A DNA stretch of 8,458 nt from Oxalobacteraceae bacterium UBA5157 (GCA_002415335.1 DHXL01000073.1:1-8458); one strand, 5' to 3'. Shown: positions 1 through 6,598, counted from the stretch's first letter. Made by a program: numbers and translations. The notes: a model not told the origin generated them from the sequence alone.

Positions 1-724
1 CCGGTTTCAGGTTGAGCGAATGCAGCACGCTGCGCGTGCCCCAGTAGCAAGGATCTTCGACCCAGGCGCGATCGCCGACATTGGCCAGCATTTTGCTGGC
101 AAGGTCGATCGCATGATGGATGCCGCTCGTAATCAGCACTTGATCGGCATTGCAGTTGACCGAGCGCACCACGCGCAGGTACTCGGCAATGGCTTCGCGC
201 AACGGCAGGTAACCGCCGCCGTGCCCGTAGGTCAGCAGATCCGGGCGCGGGCGCCGCCAATACTTGTTGTGCAGGCGGCTCCATACCCGGTTCGGAAACT
301 GCGTGATGTCGGGTACGCCCGGCATGAATGCACCCCATTGCAAATTGTAGGCGCCGGCATGTTCGACCAGTTGCTTGCCGCGTACCGACAGTCCAGGATT
401 ATCCGCGTCGACCGCCGGTATCCTGGCGCCGCTCGCCGCGTGCGGAATCCGGTCCGGCACGGTATCGGCGATGAAGGTGCCGGCACCGGCGCGGGTTTCC
501 AGATAGCCCTCGGCCACCAGCTGCTCGTAGGCATAGGTCACGGTATTGCGCGACATTTTCAGTTCCCGGGCCAGGTCGCGCGATGACGGCAGCTGCAATG
601 CCACCGGCAAGACATGGGTCAGGATCGCTTCGCGGATCACATGGTAGATCTGGCGATTGACCGGCTTTCCACTGGCACGGTCGATACGCTGCAGCAAAAA
701 ATCGGAAAGGGCGGCGATACGCAA
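1..724 (-). CDS. MocR/GabR-type transcriptional regulator (GntR HTH plus aminotransferase-like domain), C-terminus cut by window edge
   Basis: The first 241 residues of a MocR-family regulator are visible; the family is usually about 470-500 residues, so roughly half lies beyond position 1. Residues 22-85 form the GntR winged helix, with LPSSRDLAREL at 45-55, MSRNTVTYAYEQL at 57-69 and the wing AEGYLETRAGAGTF at 71-84. A linker of about 40 residues follows, then the start of the fold-type I aminotransferase-like domain (GAFMPGVPD, FPNRVWSRL, LTYGHGGGYLPLREAI, ITSGIHHAIDL). The PLP-binding lysine would lie outside the window. There is no ATG in frame before an upstream TAG. I chose TTG at 724-722 because GGAG sits 5 nt upstream (positions 733-730) and the protein then begins MRIAALSDFLLQRID, typical of the family. 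The gene is divergent from gabT, the usual placement for a GabR-like activator that senses an amino compound with PLP. The exact effector is inferred from the neighbours. Confidence 0.93.
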   Translation of the reverse strand, partial: MRIAALSDFLLQRIDRASGKPVNRQIYHVIREAILTHVLPVALQLPSSRDLARELKMSRNTVTYAYEQLVAEGYLETRAGAGTFIADTVPDRIPHAASGARIPAVDADNPGLSVRGKQLVEHAGAYNLQWGAFMPGVPDITQFPNRVWSRLHNKYWRRPRPDLLTYGHGGGYLPLREAIAEYLRVVRSVNCNADQVLITSGIHHAIDLASKMLANVGDRAWVEDPCYWGTRSVLHSLNLKP

Positions 725-793
725 AGTGGCTCCATCGGATATTTCAAAGTGGCTCTATATTATAGGACCAAAGCCGCATTAGTATGGCTCCAT
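723..793. promoter_or_regulatory. Putative MocR operator array between the divergent genes
   Basis: Three copies of a TGGCTCYAT half-site lie in the same direction: 727-735 and 785-793 are identical, and 750-758 differs by one base. The first two extend to a 13-bp repeat (723-735 and 746-758, 12 of 13 identical) spaced 23 bp start to start. The middle copy is also the left arm of an imperfect palindrome at 750-770: TGGCTCTATA, central T, TATAGGACCA, with 8 of 10 positions symmetric. MocR proteins are known to bind repeated half-sites in the shared promoter region. That this array is the operator is inferred from position and repetition. Confidence 0.6.
759..764 (-). promoter_or_regulatory. 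Putative -10 element for the MocR regulator gene
   Basis: Read on the minus strand this is a perfect TATAAT. It lies 34 bp before the TTG start at 724, which would give a leader of roughly 28 nt. No good -35 hexamer is found at 16-18 bp spacing. The element sits in the centre of the palindrome at 750-770, so a bound regulator would cover it, which suggests autoregulation. The plus-strand reading of the same AT-rich core (TATATT at 756-761) could serve gabT, also without a clear -35, as would fit an activator-dependent promoter. Confidence 0.45.
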
Positions 794-827
794 CCGCATT
801 GGATGCAACGCAATGCCAATAGCCCAT

Positions 828-831
828 GGAG
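828..831 (+). promoter_or_regulatory. Shine-Dalgarno GGAG that decides the gabT start
   Basis: GGAG lies 5 nt before the ATG at 837. The in-frame ATG at 813 has no comparable site and would add the octapeptide MPIAHGAL, so the 837 start is preferred. Confidence 0.75.
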
Positions 832-836
832 CACTG

Positions 837-2105
837 ATGAACAACGCCGACCTGCAACGACGCAAAGATGCCGCGACACCGCGCGGCGTCGGCGTGATGT
901 GCCAGTTCTATGCGGCACGCGCCGCGAACGCCGAAATCTGGGATGTGGAAGATCGTCGCTACATCGATTTCGCCAGCGGCATCGCGGTCCTCAATACCGG
1001 CCATCGCCACCCCAGGCTGGTCGCCGCGATCGAGGCGCAACTTGCCCGGTTTACCCATACCGCCTACCAGATCGTTCCCTACGAAAGCTATATCGAACTG
1101 GCCGAGCGCATCAACGCGATGACGCCCGGCACGCACGCGAAAAAGACCGCACTGTTTTCGACCGGCGCCGAGGCGGTCGAGAACGCGGTCAAGATCGCAC
1201 GCGCCGCCACCGGCCGCTCGGCCATCATCGCCTTTTCGGGTGCATTCCACGGCCGCACCATGATGGGCATGGCCCTGACCGGCAAGGTGGCGCCCTACAA
1301 GCTGGGTTTCGGGCCGCTCCCGACCGAGGTGTATCACGCGCCGTTCCCGATCGCATTGCATGATGTCAGTACCGCAGATTCGCTGGCCGCACTGCAGTCT
1401 CTGTTCAAGTCCGACGTCGATCCGAAGCGGGTCGCCGCCATTATTCTGGAGCCGGTGCAGGGCGAGGGTGGATTCTATCCGGCACCGCCCGATTTCATGC
1501 GCGCGTTGCGCCAGTTGTGCGACCAGCACGGCATCTTGCTGATCGCCGACGAGATACAGACCGGCTTCGCGCGTACCGGCAAATTGTTTGCGATGGAGCA
1601 TTACGACGTCCTTCCAGACCTGATGACGATGGCCAAGAGTCTGGCCGGAGGCCTGCCGCTGTCGGCTGTTTGCGGCCGGGCCGAGATCATGGATGCGCCG
1701 GCGCCCGGTGGATTGGGCGGCACCTACGCAGGCAACCCGCTGGCGGTAGCATCGGCGCTGGCCGTGCTTGATGTAATCAAGGACGAAAAACTGGTCGAGC
1801 GGGCGGCAACGCTCGGCAACCAGCTGCAGGAGCGCCTCAAGGGCTTGCGCAGCGCAGTGCCGCATCTCGCCGAGATACGCGGCTTGGGCGCCATGGTGGC
1901 GGTCGAGTTCATGCGGCCCGGCACTAAAGACGCCGACGCGGACTTCACCAAGAAAGTGCAGGCGCGCGCGTTGGAAAAGGGTTTACTGTTGCTGACTTGC
2001 GGCGTATACAACAATGTGATCCGCTTCCTGTTCCCCCTGACGATTACCGATGCGGTCATGGATGAGGCGCTGGCGATTCTTGAGTCGGCGTTGCGCGATG
2101 CTTGA
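837..2105 (+). CDS. gabT: 4-aminobutyrate aminotransferase (GABA transaminase), PLP-dependent class III
   Basis: A cytoplasmic enzyme of 422 residues, the usual GabT length (E. coli about 426). It transfers the amino group of GABA to 2-oxoglutarate, giving succinate semialdehyde and glutamate. The class III fold is complete: the phosphate-binding STGAEA at 108-113, FHGRT at 137-141, EPVQGEGG at 205-212, the cofactor Asp238 in ADEIQTGFARTG, and the Schiff-base Lys267 in TMAKSLAGG. The residues matching the E. coli GabT substrate pocket (Ile50, Arg141, Glu211, Glu206) are present as Ile49, Arg140, Glu210 and Glu205, all offset by one, so a true GABA transaminase is well supported over ornithine or diaminobutyrate relatives. 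5-Aminovalerate (DavT activity) may also be used. The start at 837 follows a GGAG site. It is the first gene of the plus-strand cluster, divergent from the MocR regulator that probably controls it. Confidence 0.93.
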   Translation: MNNADLQRRKDAATPRGVGVMCQFYAARAANAEIWDVEDRRYIDFASGIAVLNTGHRHPRLVAAIEAQLARFTHTAYQIVPYESYIELAERINAMTPGTHAKKTALFSTGAEAVENAVKIARAATGRSAIIAFSGAFHGRTMMGMALTGKVAPYKLGFGPLPTEVYHAPFPIALHDVSTADSLAALQSLFKSDVDPKRVAAIILEPVQGEGGFYPAPPDFMRALRQLCDQHGILLIADEIQTGFARTGKLFAMEHYDVLPDLMTMAKSLAGGLPLSAVCGRAEIMDAPAPGGLGGTYAGNPLAVASALAVLDVIKDEKLVERAATLGNQLQERLKGLRSAVPHLAEIRGLGAMVAVEFMRPGTKDADADFTKKVQARALEKGLLLLTCGVYNNVIRFLFPLTITDAVMDEALAILESALRDA

Positions 2106-2116
2106 CGCACTTTTCC

Positions 2117-2137
2117 GGCCCGGCGCCGATTCGGGCC
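2117..2137. repeat. Small GC-rich inverted repeat in the gabT-ATPase gap
   Basis: GGCCCG at 2117-2122 and CGGGCC at 2132-2137 form a perfect 6-bp stem with a 9-nt loop, 12 nt after the gabT stop. No T-run follows, so it is not a classic terminator. It may modestly attenuate transcription or stabilise the mRNA between gabT and the transporter genes. In such GC-rich sequence a 6-bp stem can also arise by chance. Confidence 0.3.
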
Positions 2138-2190
2138 ATGCCGGGGATACTCCTGCGCCACGCAACGGCACGGGCAACAACGGCATGATC

Positions 2191-2197
2191 AAGGAGG
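2191..2197 (+). promoter_or_regulatory. Shine-Dalgarno AAGGAGG that fixes the ATPase gene start at TTG
   Basis: A full-consensus AAGGAGG ends 8 nt before TTG at 2206. It lies downstream of the in-frame ATGs at 2098 and 2185, neither of which has a comparable site. This is the main reason for calling the TTG start. Confidence 0.8.
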
Positions 2198-2205
2198 ACC
2201 TGAGC

Positions 2206-3309
2206 TTGGAACAGTCAAGCGCGGCGAAGCGCGATACGCTGGTCGAATTCCGCGGCGTGCAAAAAACCTACGACGGCGAAAACCTGGTCATCAAACATCT
2301 CGACCTGCGGATCGAGCGCGGCGAATTCCTGACGTTGCTCGGACCATCCGGCTCGGGCAAGACCACCTGCCTGATGATGCTGGCCGGCTTCGAATTTCCG
2401 ACCGCCGGCGAGATCCGCCTCGACGGTCAGCTGCTCAACAAAGTGCCGCCGCACAAGCGCAACATCGGCATGGTGTTCCAGAACTACGCGCTGTTTCCGC
2501 ATATGACAGTGGGGCAGAACGTGGCCTATCCGCTGCGTGTGCGCGGCGTCGATAACGGTACCCGCGCAGCCAAGGTCAAGCACGCGCTCGACATGGTGCA
2601 GATGGGAAAATTCTCCGATCGTTATCCGGCGCAATTGTCAGGCGGCCAGCAACAGCGCATCGCCCTGGCGCGCGCCCTCGTGTTCGAACCAAAACTGGTG
2701 CTGATGGATGAGCCGCTGGGCGCGCTCGACAAGCAATTGCGCGAGCATATGCAACTTGAATTGAAAGCGCTGCACAACCGGCTCGGCGTCACGTTCGTGT
2801 ACGTCACCCACGATCAAAGCGAGGCGCTGACCATGTCCGACCGCGTCGCGGTCTTCGATCAGGGCGTGATCCAGCAATTGGCGGCGGTCGATCGCCTGTA
2901 TGAATTCCCCGAGAACCAGTTCGTGGCCGGATTCATCGGCGACAACAATCGCTTTTCCGGCACGGTCGAATCGGCCGCCGACGGCTACTGCGGCGTCCGC
3001 CTGCCGGATGGTGCCGTGCTGCGCGGCGTGAACGTCAATGCGGCGCTCGTCGGGCAAGCGGTGACCGCCTGCGTGCGGCCGGAACGGATTCGACTGGCCG
3101 CCACGCCGGCGGCCACCGCCAACGCCTTGCGCGCGACCGTAACCGGCTTGATCTATTTCGGCGATCACGTGCGGGTGCGTTGCAGCTCGGCGCGGCAAGA
3201 CGATTGCTTCGTCAAGCTCGGACTGAACGATCCCGCCTTGCCGACGCTGTCGGAAGGCGCTACGGTCAGGTTGGAAATCGAGCCGGGCCGCCTGCGCGTC
3301 TTTAACTGA
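2206..3309 (+). CDS. ABC importer ATP-binding protein, PotA family (polyamine/opine/GABA-type transporter)
   Basis: A 367-residue cytoplasmic ATPase that powers the importer encoded by the next three genes. Its length matches PotA (E. coli 378). All nucleotide-binding motifs are intact: Walker A GPSGSGKTT at 46-54 (Lys52), Q-loop Gln92 in VFQNYALFPHMTV, signature LSGGQQQ at 144-150, Walker B LVLMDEP with Asp168-Glu169, and the switch His202 in THDQSEALTMSDRV. After about residue 240 comes the C-terminal regulatory region, ending in a TOBE-type beta domain (from about 285 to the end). I place the start at TTG 2206 because of the AAGGAGG 8 nt upstream; the protein then begins MEQSSAAKRDTLVEFRGVQKTY. 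Starting at ATG 2098 would overlap gabT and add 36 unconserved residues. The gene starts 100 bp after gabT. The family assignment is firm. The substrate cannot be read from the ATPase. Confidence 0.92.
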   Translation: MEQSSAAKRDTLVEFRGVQKTYDGENLVIKHLDLRIERGEFLTLLGPSGSGKTTCLMMLAGFEFPTAGEIRLDGQLLNKVPPHKRNIGMVFQNYALFPHMTVGQNVAYPLRVRGVDNGTRAAKVKHALDMVQMGKFSDRYPAQLSGGQQQRIALARALVFEPKLVLMDEPLGALDKQLREHMQLELKALHNRLGVTFVYVTHDQSEALTMSDRVAVFDQGVIQQLAAVDRLYEFPENQFVAGFIGDNNRFSGTVESAADGYCGVRLPDGAVLRGVNVNAALVGQAVTACVRPERIRLAATPAATANALRATVTGLIYFGDHVRVRCSSARQDDCFVKLGLNDPALPTLSEGATVRLEIEPGRLRVFN

Positions 3310-3326
3310 ATTCAACCGCGTTGAAT
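3310..3326. repeat. Perfect 7-bp inverted repeat directly after the ATPase stop codon
   Basis: ATTCAAC (3310-3316), loop CGC, GTTGAAT (3320-3326) starts at the base after the TGA. A run of six T follows at 3341-3346, but 14 nt beyond the stem, too far for a standard intrinsic terminator. It may be an mRNA-processing or stability hairpin in the 76-nt gap before the binding-protein gene. A dyad-binding protein site is also possible. Confidence 0.45.
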
Positions 3327-3374
3327 GGGCTTCTACCGAATTTTTTACCCGTTCCAACTACCAACAATAAAGAG

Positions 3375-3380
3375 AAGGAG
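3375..3380 (+). promoter_or_regulatory. Strong Shine-Dalgarno AAGGAG for the binding protein
   Basis: AAGGAG lies 5 nt before ATG 3386 in an A-rich, probably unstructured leader. This fits the high translation usually needed for a periplasmic binding protein relative to its permease. Confidence 0.75.
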
Positions 3381-3385
3381 ACAAG

Positions 3386-4417
3386 ATGAGACAGCTACCA
3401 AAATTCATTCTACTGGCCGCCGCACTATCGGCCGGCATGGCGCATGCAGCAGAGCTCACCGTCGTCAATTTTGGCGGCGCCAATAGCGATGCGCAGAAGT
3501 TTGCCTACGTCGAGCCGTTCGAGAAGGCCACCGGCGACAAGCTCGTCGTCGTCGAGTACAACGGCGAAATGGCGAAAGTCAAGGCCATGGTCGACGCCAA
3601 GAGAGTCAGCTGGGACCTGGTCGAGGTCGAGTCCGGTGAAATCGGCCGTGCCTGCGACGAAGGCTTGCTCGAAAAAATGGACCACGACAAACTGGGCAAG
3701 AAAAGCGATTTCATGCCACAGGCTTTTCATGAATGCGGCTTCGGCGCATTCGTCTGGTCCACCGTGCTCGGCTATAACGCCGACAAGCTGAAAACCGCAC
3801 CAAGGAGTTGGGCCGATTTCTGGGACGTCAAAAAATTCCCCGGCAAGCGCGGCATGCGCAAGGGCGCGCGCTACAACCTGGAATTCGCATTGATGGCCGA
3901 TGGCGTGCCGACCAAGGACGTGTACAAGGTCCTGGCAACCAAGGCCGGTGTGGACCGTGCATTCAAGAAGCTGGATGAACTCAAGGGCAATATCCAGTGG
4001 TGGGAAGCCGGTGCGCAACCGCCACAGTACCTGGTGGCAGGCGACGTGGTCATGTCGACCGTGTACAACGGCCGCATCGATGCCGCACAGCGCGAAGGCA
4101 AACATCTGGCAATCACCTGGGCCGGCGCGATCTACGACCTCGATTACTGGGTGATTCCGAAAGGCGCCAAAAACAAGGATCTGGCGATGAAATTCATTGC
4201 CTTCGCCAGCACGCCCGAAGCGCAGCAAAGGTACGCAAGCAAGATTGCGTACGGTCCCGTGAACATCAATACCTTCAAGCGTCTCGACTACAAGACGCTG
4301 GCAAACTTGCCGACCTCGACGGTCAACGTCAAGGATTCGGTGCAGCAAAATCTGCAGTTCTGGACCGATCACGGCGAAGAACTGGAGCAGAGGTTCACCG
4401 CCTGGGCGGCCAGGTAG
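3386..4417 (+). CDS. Periplasmic substrate-binding protein, PotD-like family, probably GABA or related amino acid rather than polyamine
   Basis: A 343-residue exported protein. The Sec signal peptide is clear: basic MRQLPK, hydrophobic core FILLAAALSAGM, and cleavage after AHA at 19-21. The mature protein follows the PotD plan and can be aligned by eye: LTVVNFGGA for LYFYNWTEY, DLVEVESGE for DLVVPSTYY, VYNGR (226-230) for IWNGS, and YDLDYWVIPKGAKN for FWMDSLAIPANAKN. In that alignment the PotD polyamine contacts Trp34, Ser83, Tyr85, Asp168, Glu171, Trp229 and Trp255 are replaced, Asp168 by Gly160 and Glu171 by Tyr163. Only Asp257 (Asp253 here) and Tyr293 appear kept. An arginine, Arg230, follows YNG and could pair with a carboxylate. 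Together with gabT and gabD on either side this points to GABA or a similar omega-amino acid. Solute-binding family membership is firm; the substrate is inferred. Confidence 0.9.
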   Translation: MRQLPKFILLAAALSAGMAHAAELTVVNFGGANSDAQKFAYVEPFEKATGDKLVVVEYNGEMAKVKAMVDAKRVSWDLVEVESGEIGRACDEGLLEKMDHDKLGKKSDFMPQAFHECGFGAFVWSTVLGYNADKLKTAPRSWADFWDVKKFPGKRGMRKGARYNLEFALMADGVPTKDVYKVLATKAGVDRAFKKLDELKGNIQWWEAGAQPPQYLVAGDVVMSTVYNGRIDAAQREGKHLAITWAGAIYDLDYWVIPKGAKNKDLAMKFIAFASTPEAQQRYASKIAYGPVNINTFKRLDYKTLANLPTSTVNVKDSVQQNLQFWTDHGEELEQRFTAWAAR

Positions 4418-4424
4418 TACGAGA

Positions 4425-4452
4425 TTCCTTCCCCCTCTGAAGGGGGGAGGGA
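4425..4452. repeat. Strong intergenic hairpin between binding-protein and permease genes
   Basis: TTCCTTCCCCC (4425-4435) pairs with GGGGGGAGGGA (4442-4452) as an 11-bp stem with two G-T wobbles and the 6-nt loop TCTGAA. It starts 7 nt after the binding-protein stop. No T-run follows, so it is unlikely to terminate transcription fully. Hairpins here typically protect the upstream binding-protein message from 3' exonucleases and lower expression of the permease genes. Similar C-run/G-run palindromes are common between genes in Burkholderiales, so it may also be a dispersed repeat. Confidence 0.7.
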
Positions 4453-4479
4453 ACCTAGTCATCGACAGTCAGGATCAAG

Positions 4480-5763
4480 ATGAATTCTCCCGCCTTCGGT
4501 GCCGCTATCGGCGCACCGGTGATCGCCCCTTCCGGCGCGCAACTGAGACGTGATTTGCGCAAAGCGCAATTGCGCAAGCAGACGATCGCGATCGCATTGG
4601 TTGCGCCATTGGCGATCTTCCTGCTGATTACGTTCGTGATACCGATCGCGATCCTGTTGGAGCGTGCAGTCGAGAATCCCGAAGTGGCGACTGCGTTGCC
4701 GCATACGGTTGCCACGCTGGCCGGATGGGATCGCAAGAGCACGCCGCCCGATGCCGCCTATGCCGCGCTGGCAGCGGACCTGGCTAAAGCACAGGTTGAA
4801 AGCACGGCGGGCGGACTGGCGCGGCGCATCAATTCCGAGCTGCCCGGCGCGCGTTCGGTGGTGATGAAGACCGCCCATGCGATGCCGCTGGCCGGCGCCG
4901 ACGGCCGGGCATTGAGCGCGCCGGAAATCAAACAGGCGCTGATTGCCATCGACGAGCAATGGGCGCATCCGGAGTATTGGCAAGTCATCGCCAATAACGG
5001 CTCGCGCTATTCGCCTTACTACCTGTTGGCCGCGCTCGATCTGAAACAGGATGGCTTGGGCAAGATCATCGGCGCCGACGAGAACCAGTCCGCCTACCGC
5101 GAAATCTTTGGCCGTACTTTCATGATCAGCCTGGTCGTGACCTTGTGCAGCCTGCTGCTCGCGTATCCGCTGGCTTACTGGCTGTCGACGATGAGCGAGC
5201 GCCGCGCCAACCTGTTCATGATCCTGATCCTGATTCCGTTCTGGACCTCGATCCTGGTGCGGGTGGCGGCCTGGATGGTGTTGCTGCAATCGGAGGGCCT
5301 GGTCAACAAGACGCTGATGGCGCTGCATGTCACGCAAGCGCCGCTGGAACTCCTGTTCAACCGTACCGGCGTGTATATCTCGATGACGCACATTCTGCTG
5401 CCGTTCATGATCCTGCCGTTGTATAGCGTGATGAAGTCGATTCCGCCGACCTACCTGCGCGCCGCAATCTCGCTCGGCAGCCATCCGTTCGCGGCATTCT
5501 GGCGCGTGTACGTGCCGCAGACCTATCCCGGCATCGGCGCCGGCGTTTTGCTGGTGTTCATCCTGGCGCTAGGTTATTACATCACACCGGCCTTGCTGGG
5601 CGGCGCCAACGAACAGATGGTGAGCTACTACGTCGCTTACTTCATCAACGTGTCGATCAACTGGGGCATGGCCTGCGCGCTCGGCGCCTTGCTGTTTGCG
5701 GCCACGCTGGTGCTGTATAGCGTGTACCGCCGCTTCGCTAAAATCGATGTGAGTATGGCATGA
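4480..5763 (+). CDS. ABC importer inner-membrane permease, PotB-like, with large periplasmic insertion
   Basis: A 427-residue permease of the binding-protein-dependent type. Predicted membrane segments lie near residues 36-60, 214-235, 244-268, 298-320, 352-374 and 396-416. The cytoplasmic EAA loop that docks on the ATPase is at 327-351 (RAAISLGSHPFAAF, then VPQTYPG). Classical PotB proteins are near 275-300 residues. The extra length here is a hydrophilic, helix-rich stretch at about 61-212 between the first and second membrane segments, placed in the periplasm by topology, plus an N-terminal extension of about 30 residues. Related permeases of this longer type exist in proteobacterial polyamine/opine-family importers. 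The start has AGGA 5 nt upstream. The stop TGA overlaps the next ATG (ATGA), so the two permeases are translationally coupled and probably form a heterodimer. The substrate cannot be read from this protein alone. Confidence 0.9.
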   Translation: MNSPAFGAAIGAPVIAPSGAQLRRDLRKAQLRKQTIAIALVAPLAIFLLITFVIPIAILLERAVENPEVATALPHTVATLAGWDRKSTPPDAAYAALAADLAKAQVESTAGGLARRINSELPGARSVVMKTAHAMPLAGADGRALSAPEIKQALIAIDEQWAHPEYWQVIANNGSRYSPYYLLAALDLKQDGLGKIIGADENQSAYREIFGRTFMISLVVTLCSLLLAYPLAYWLSTMSERRANLFMILILIPFWTSILVRVAAWMVLLQSEGLVNKTLMALHVTQAPLELLFNRTGVYISMTHILLPFMILPLYSVMKSIPPTYLRAAISLGSHPFAAFWRVYVPQTYPGIGAGVLLVFILALGYYITPALLGGANEQMVSYYVAYFINVSINWGMACALGALLFAATLVLYSVYRRFAKIDVSMA

Positions 5764-6584
5764 AGATCTTTCCGCCCCACCTGTCGCTGGCCGAGCACGC
5801 CTGGTTCTTCATCCTGCGCGGCCTGAACTCGCTGACGCTGGTGTTCCTGGTCCTGCCCATCCTGGTGATCATTCCCCTGTCGTTTTCCGACAGTTCTTTC
5901 CTGACGTATCCAATGCCGGGCCTGTCGCTGCGCTGGTACCAGAATCTGCTGGAATCGGATGAATGGACGCGCGCCGCCCGCAACAGCTTTATCGTCGCGC
6001 CGCTGGCGACGGTGGTCGCCACCGTACTGGGCACGCTGGCAGCGGTCGGGCTGAACAAGGCCGATTTTCCGGCCAAGGGGCTGGTGATGGCGGTGCTGAT
6101 CTCGCCGATGGTGGTGCCGGTGGTGGTGGTCGGCGTCGGCGTGTATTTCTTCTTCGCGCAAATCGGTTTGTCGGAAACCTACGCCGGCTTGATCCTGGCC
6201 CATGCCGCATTGGGCGCGCCGTTTGTCGTCACCACGGTGTCGGCTACGCTGCAAGGATTCAACCATAATCTGGTGCGCGCCAGCCTGAGCCTGGGCGCGA
6301 GTCCGCTCCGTACGTTCTTCCGCATCACCTTGCCGGTGATCGCGCCGGGGTTGATCTCGGGTGCGCTGTTCGCATTCGCCACCTCGTTTGATGAAGTGGT
6401 CATTACGCTGTTCCTCGCCGGCCCCACGCAATCGACGCTGCCGCGCCAGATGTTCGCCGGCATCCGCGAAGATATCAGTCCGACGATCGCGGCGCTGGCC
6501 ACCATCCTGATCGTATTTTCCACCTGCCTGCTGCTGGTGCTCGAATGGCTTCGAGGCCGCAACAAGGCGGCCGCCAAAATTTAA
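5760..6584 (+). CDS. ABC importer inner-membrane permease, PotC-like
   Basis: A 274-residue permease, normal length for PotC-type proteins. Six membrane segments are visible near residues 22-44, 75-98, 106-132, 140-162, 195-220 and 242-264. The EAA loop RASLSLGASPLRTFFRITLPVIAPG spans 173-197 and contacts the ATPase. The TSFDEVVITLFL stretch at 208-219 is typical of PotC relatives. The ATG lies inside the stop of the preceding permease gene (ATGA overlap), so translation is coupled and the two proteins should be made in equal amounts. Only 14 nt separate its stop from gabD, which places the importer and the dehydrogenase on one transcript. The family call is firm; the transported compound is inferred from the operon to be GABA or a related amine. 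Confidence 0.92.
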   Translation: MKIFPPHLSLAEHAWFFILRGLNSLTLVFLVLPILVIIPLSFSDSSFLTYPMPGLSLRWYQNLLESDEWTRAARNSFIVAPLATVVATVLGTLAAVGLNKADFPAKGLVMAVLISPMVVPVVVVGVGVYFFFAQIGLSETYAGLILAHAALGAPFVVTTVSATLQGFNHNLVRASLSLGASPLRTFFRITLPVIAPGLISGALFAFATSFDEVVITLFLAGPTQSTLPRQMFAGIREDISPTIAALATILIVFSTCLLLVLEWLRGRNKAAAKI

Positions 6585-6598
6585 TCTGGAGTATTCCT

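Noticed and set aside
20..586. Plus-strand open frame of 188 codons at the left edge
   Set aside because: It is antisense to the MocR regulator, whose winged-helix and aminotransferase-like motifs are clear on the minus strand.
796..816. Inverted repeat GCATTG/CAATGC just before gabT
   Set aside because: The stem is only 6 bp with a 9-nt loop and no other support; it could form a weak leader hairpin, but chance is as likely.
813..836. Alternative gabT start at ATG 813
   Set aside because: There is no good ribosome site before it, whereas ATG 837 has GGAG at 5 nt and matches the usual GabT N-terminus.
744..1865. Long minus-strand open frame of 373 codons antisense to gabT
   Set aside because: It overlaps a fully conserved gabT and the divergent promoter region, and its translation is rich in His, Arg and Gln without any recognisable motif. 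This is typical of antisense frames in GC-rich genes.
4425..4452. Intrinsic terminator after the binding-protein gene
   Set aside because: The hairpin is strong, but no T-run follows (ACCTAGTCATCG comes next), and the importer needs the downstream permeases on the same transcript.
4459..5484. Minus-strand open frame of 341 codons opposite the first permease
   Set aside because: The translation is Gln/Arg/His-rich and low in hydrophobic order, while the plus strand encodes an intact membrane protein with an EAA loop.
3386..6584. Straight spermidine/putrescine transporter (potABCD) annotation
   Set aside because: Architecture matches, but most PotD polyamine contacts are missing in the binding protein and both flanking enzymes act on GABA, so pot gene symbols were not assigned.
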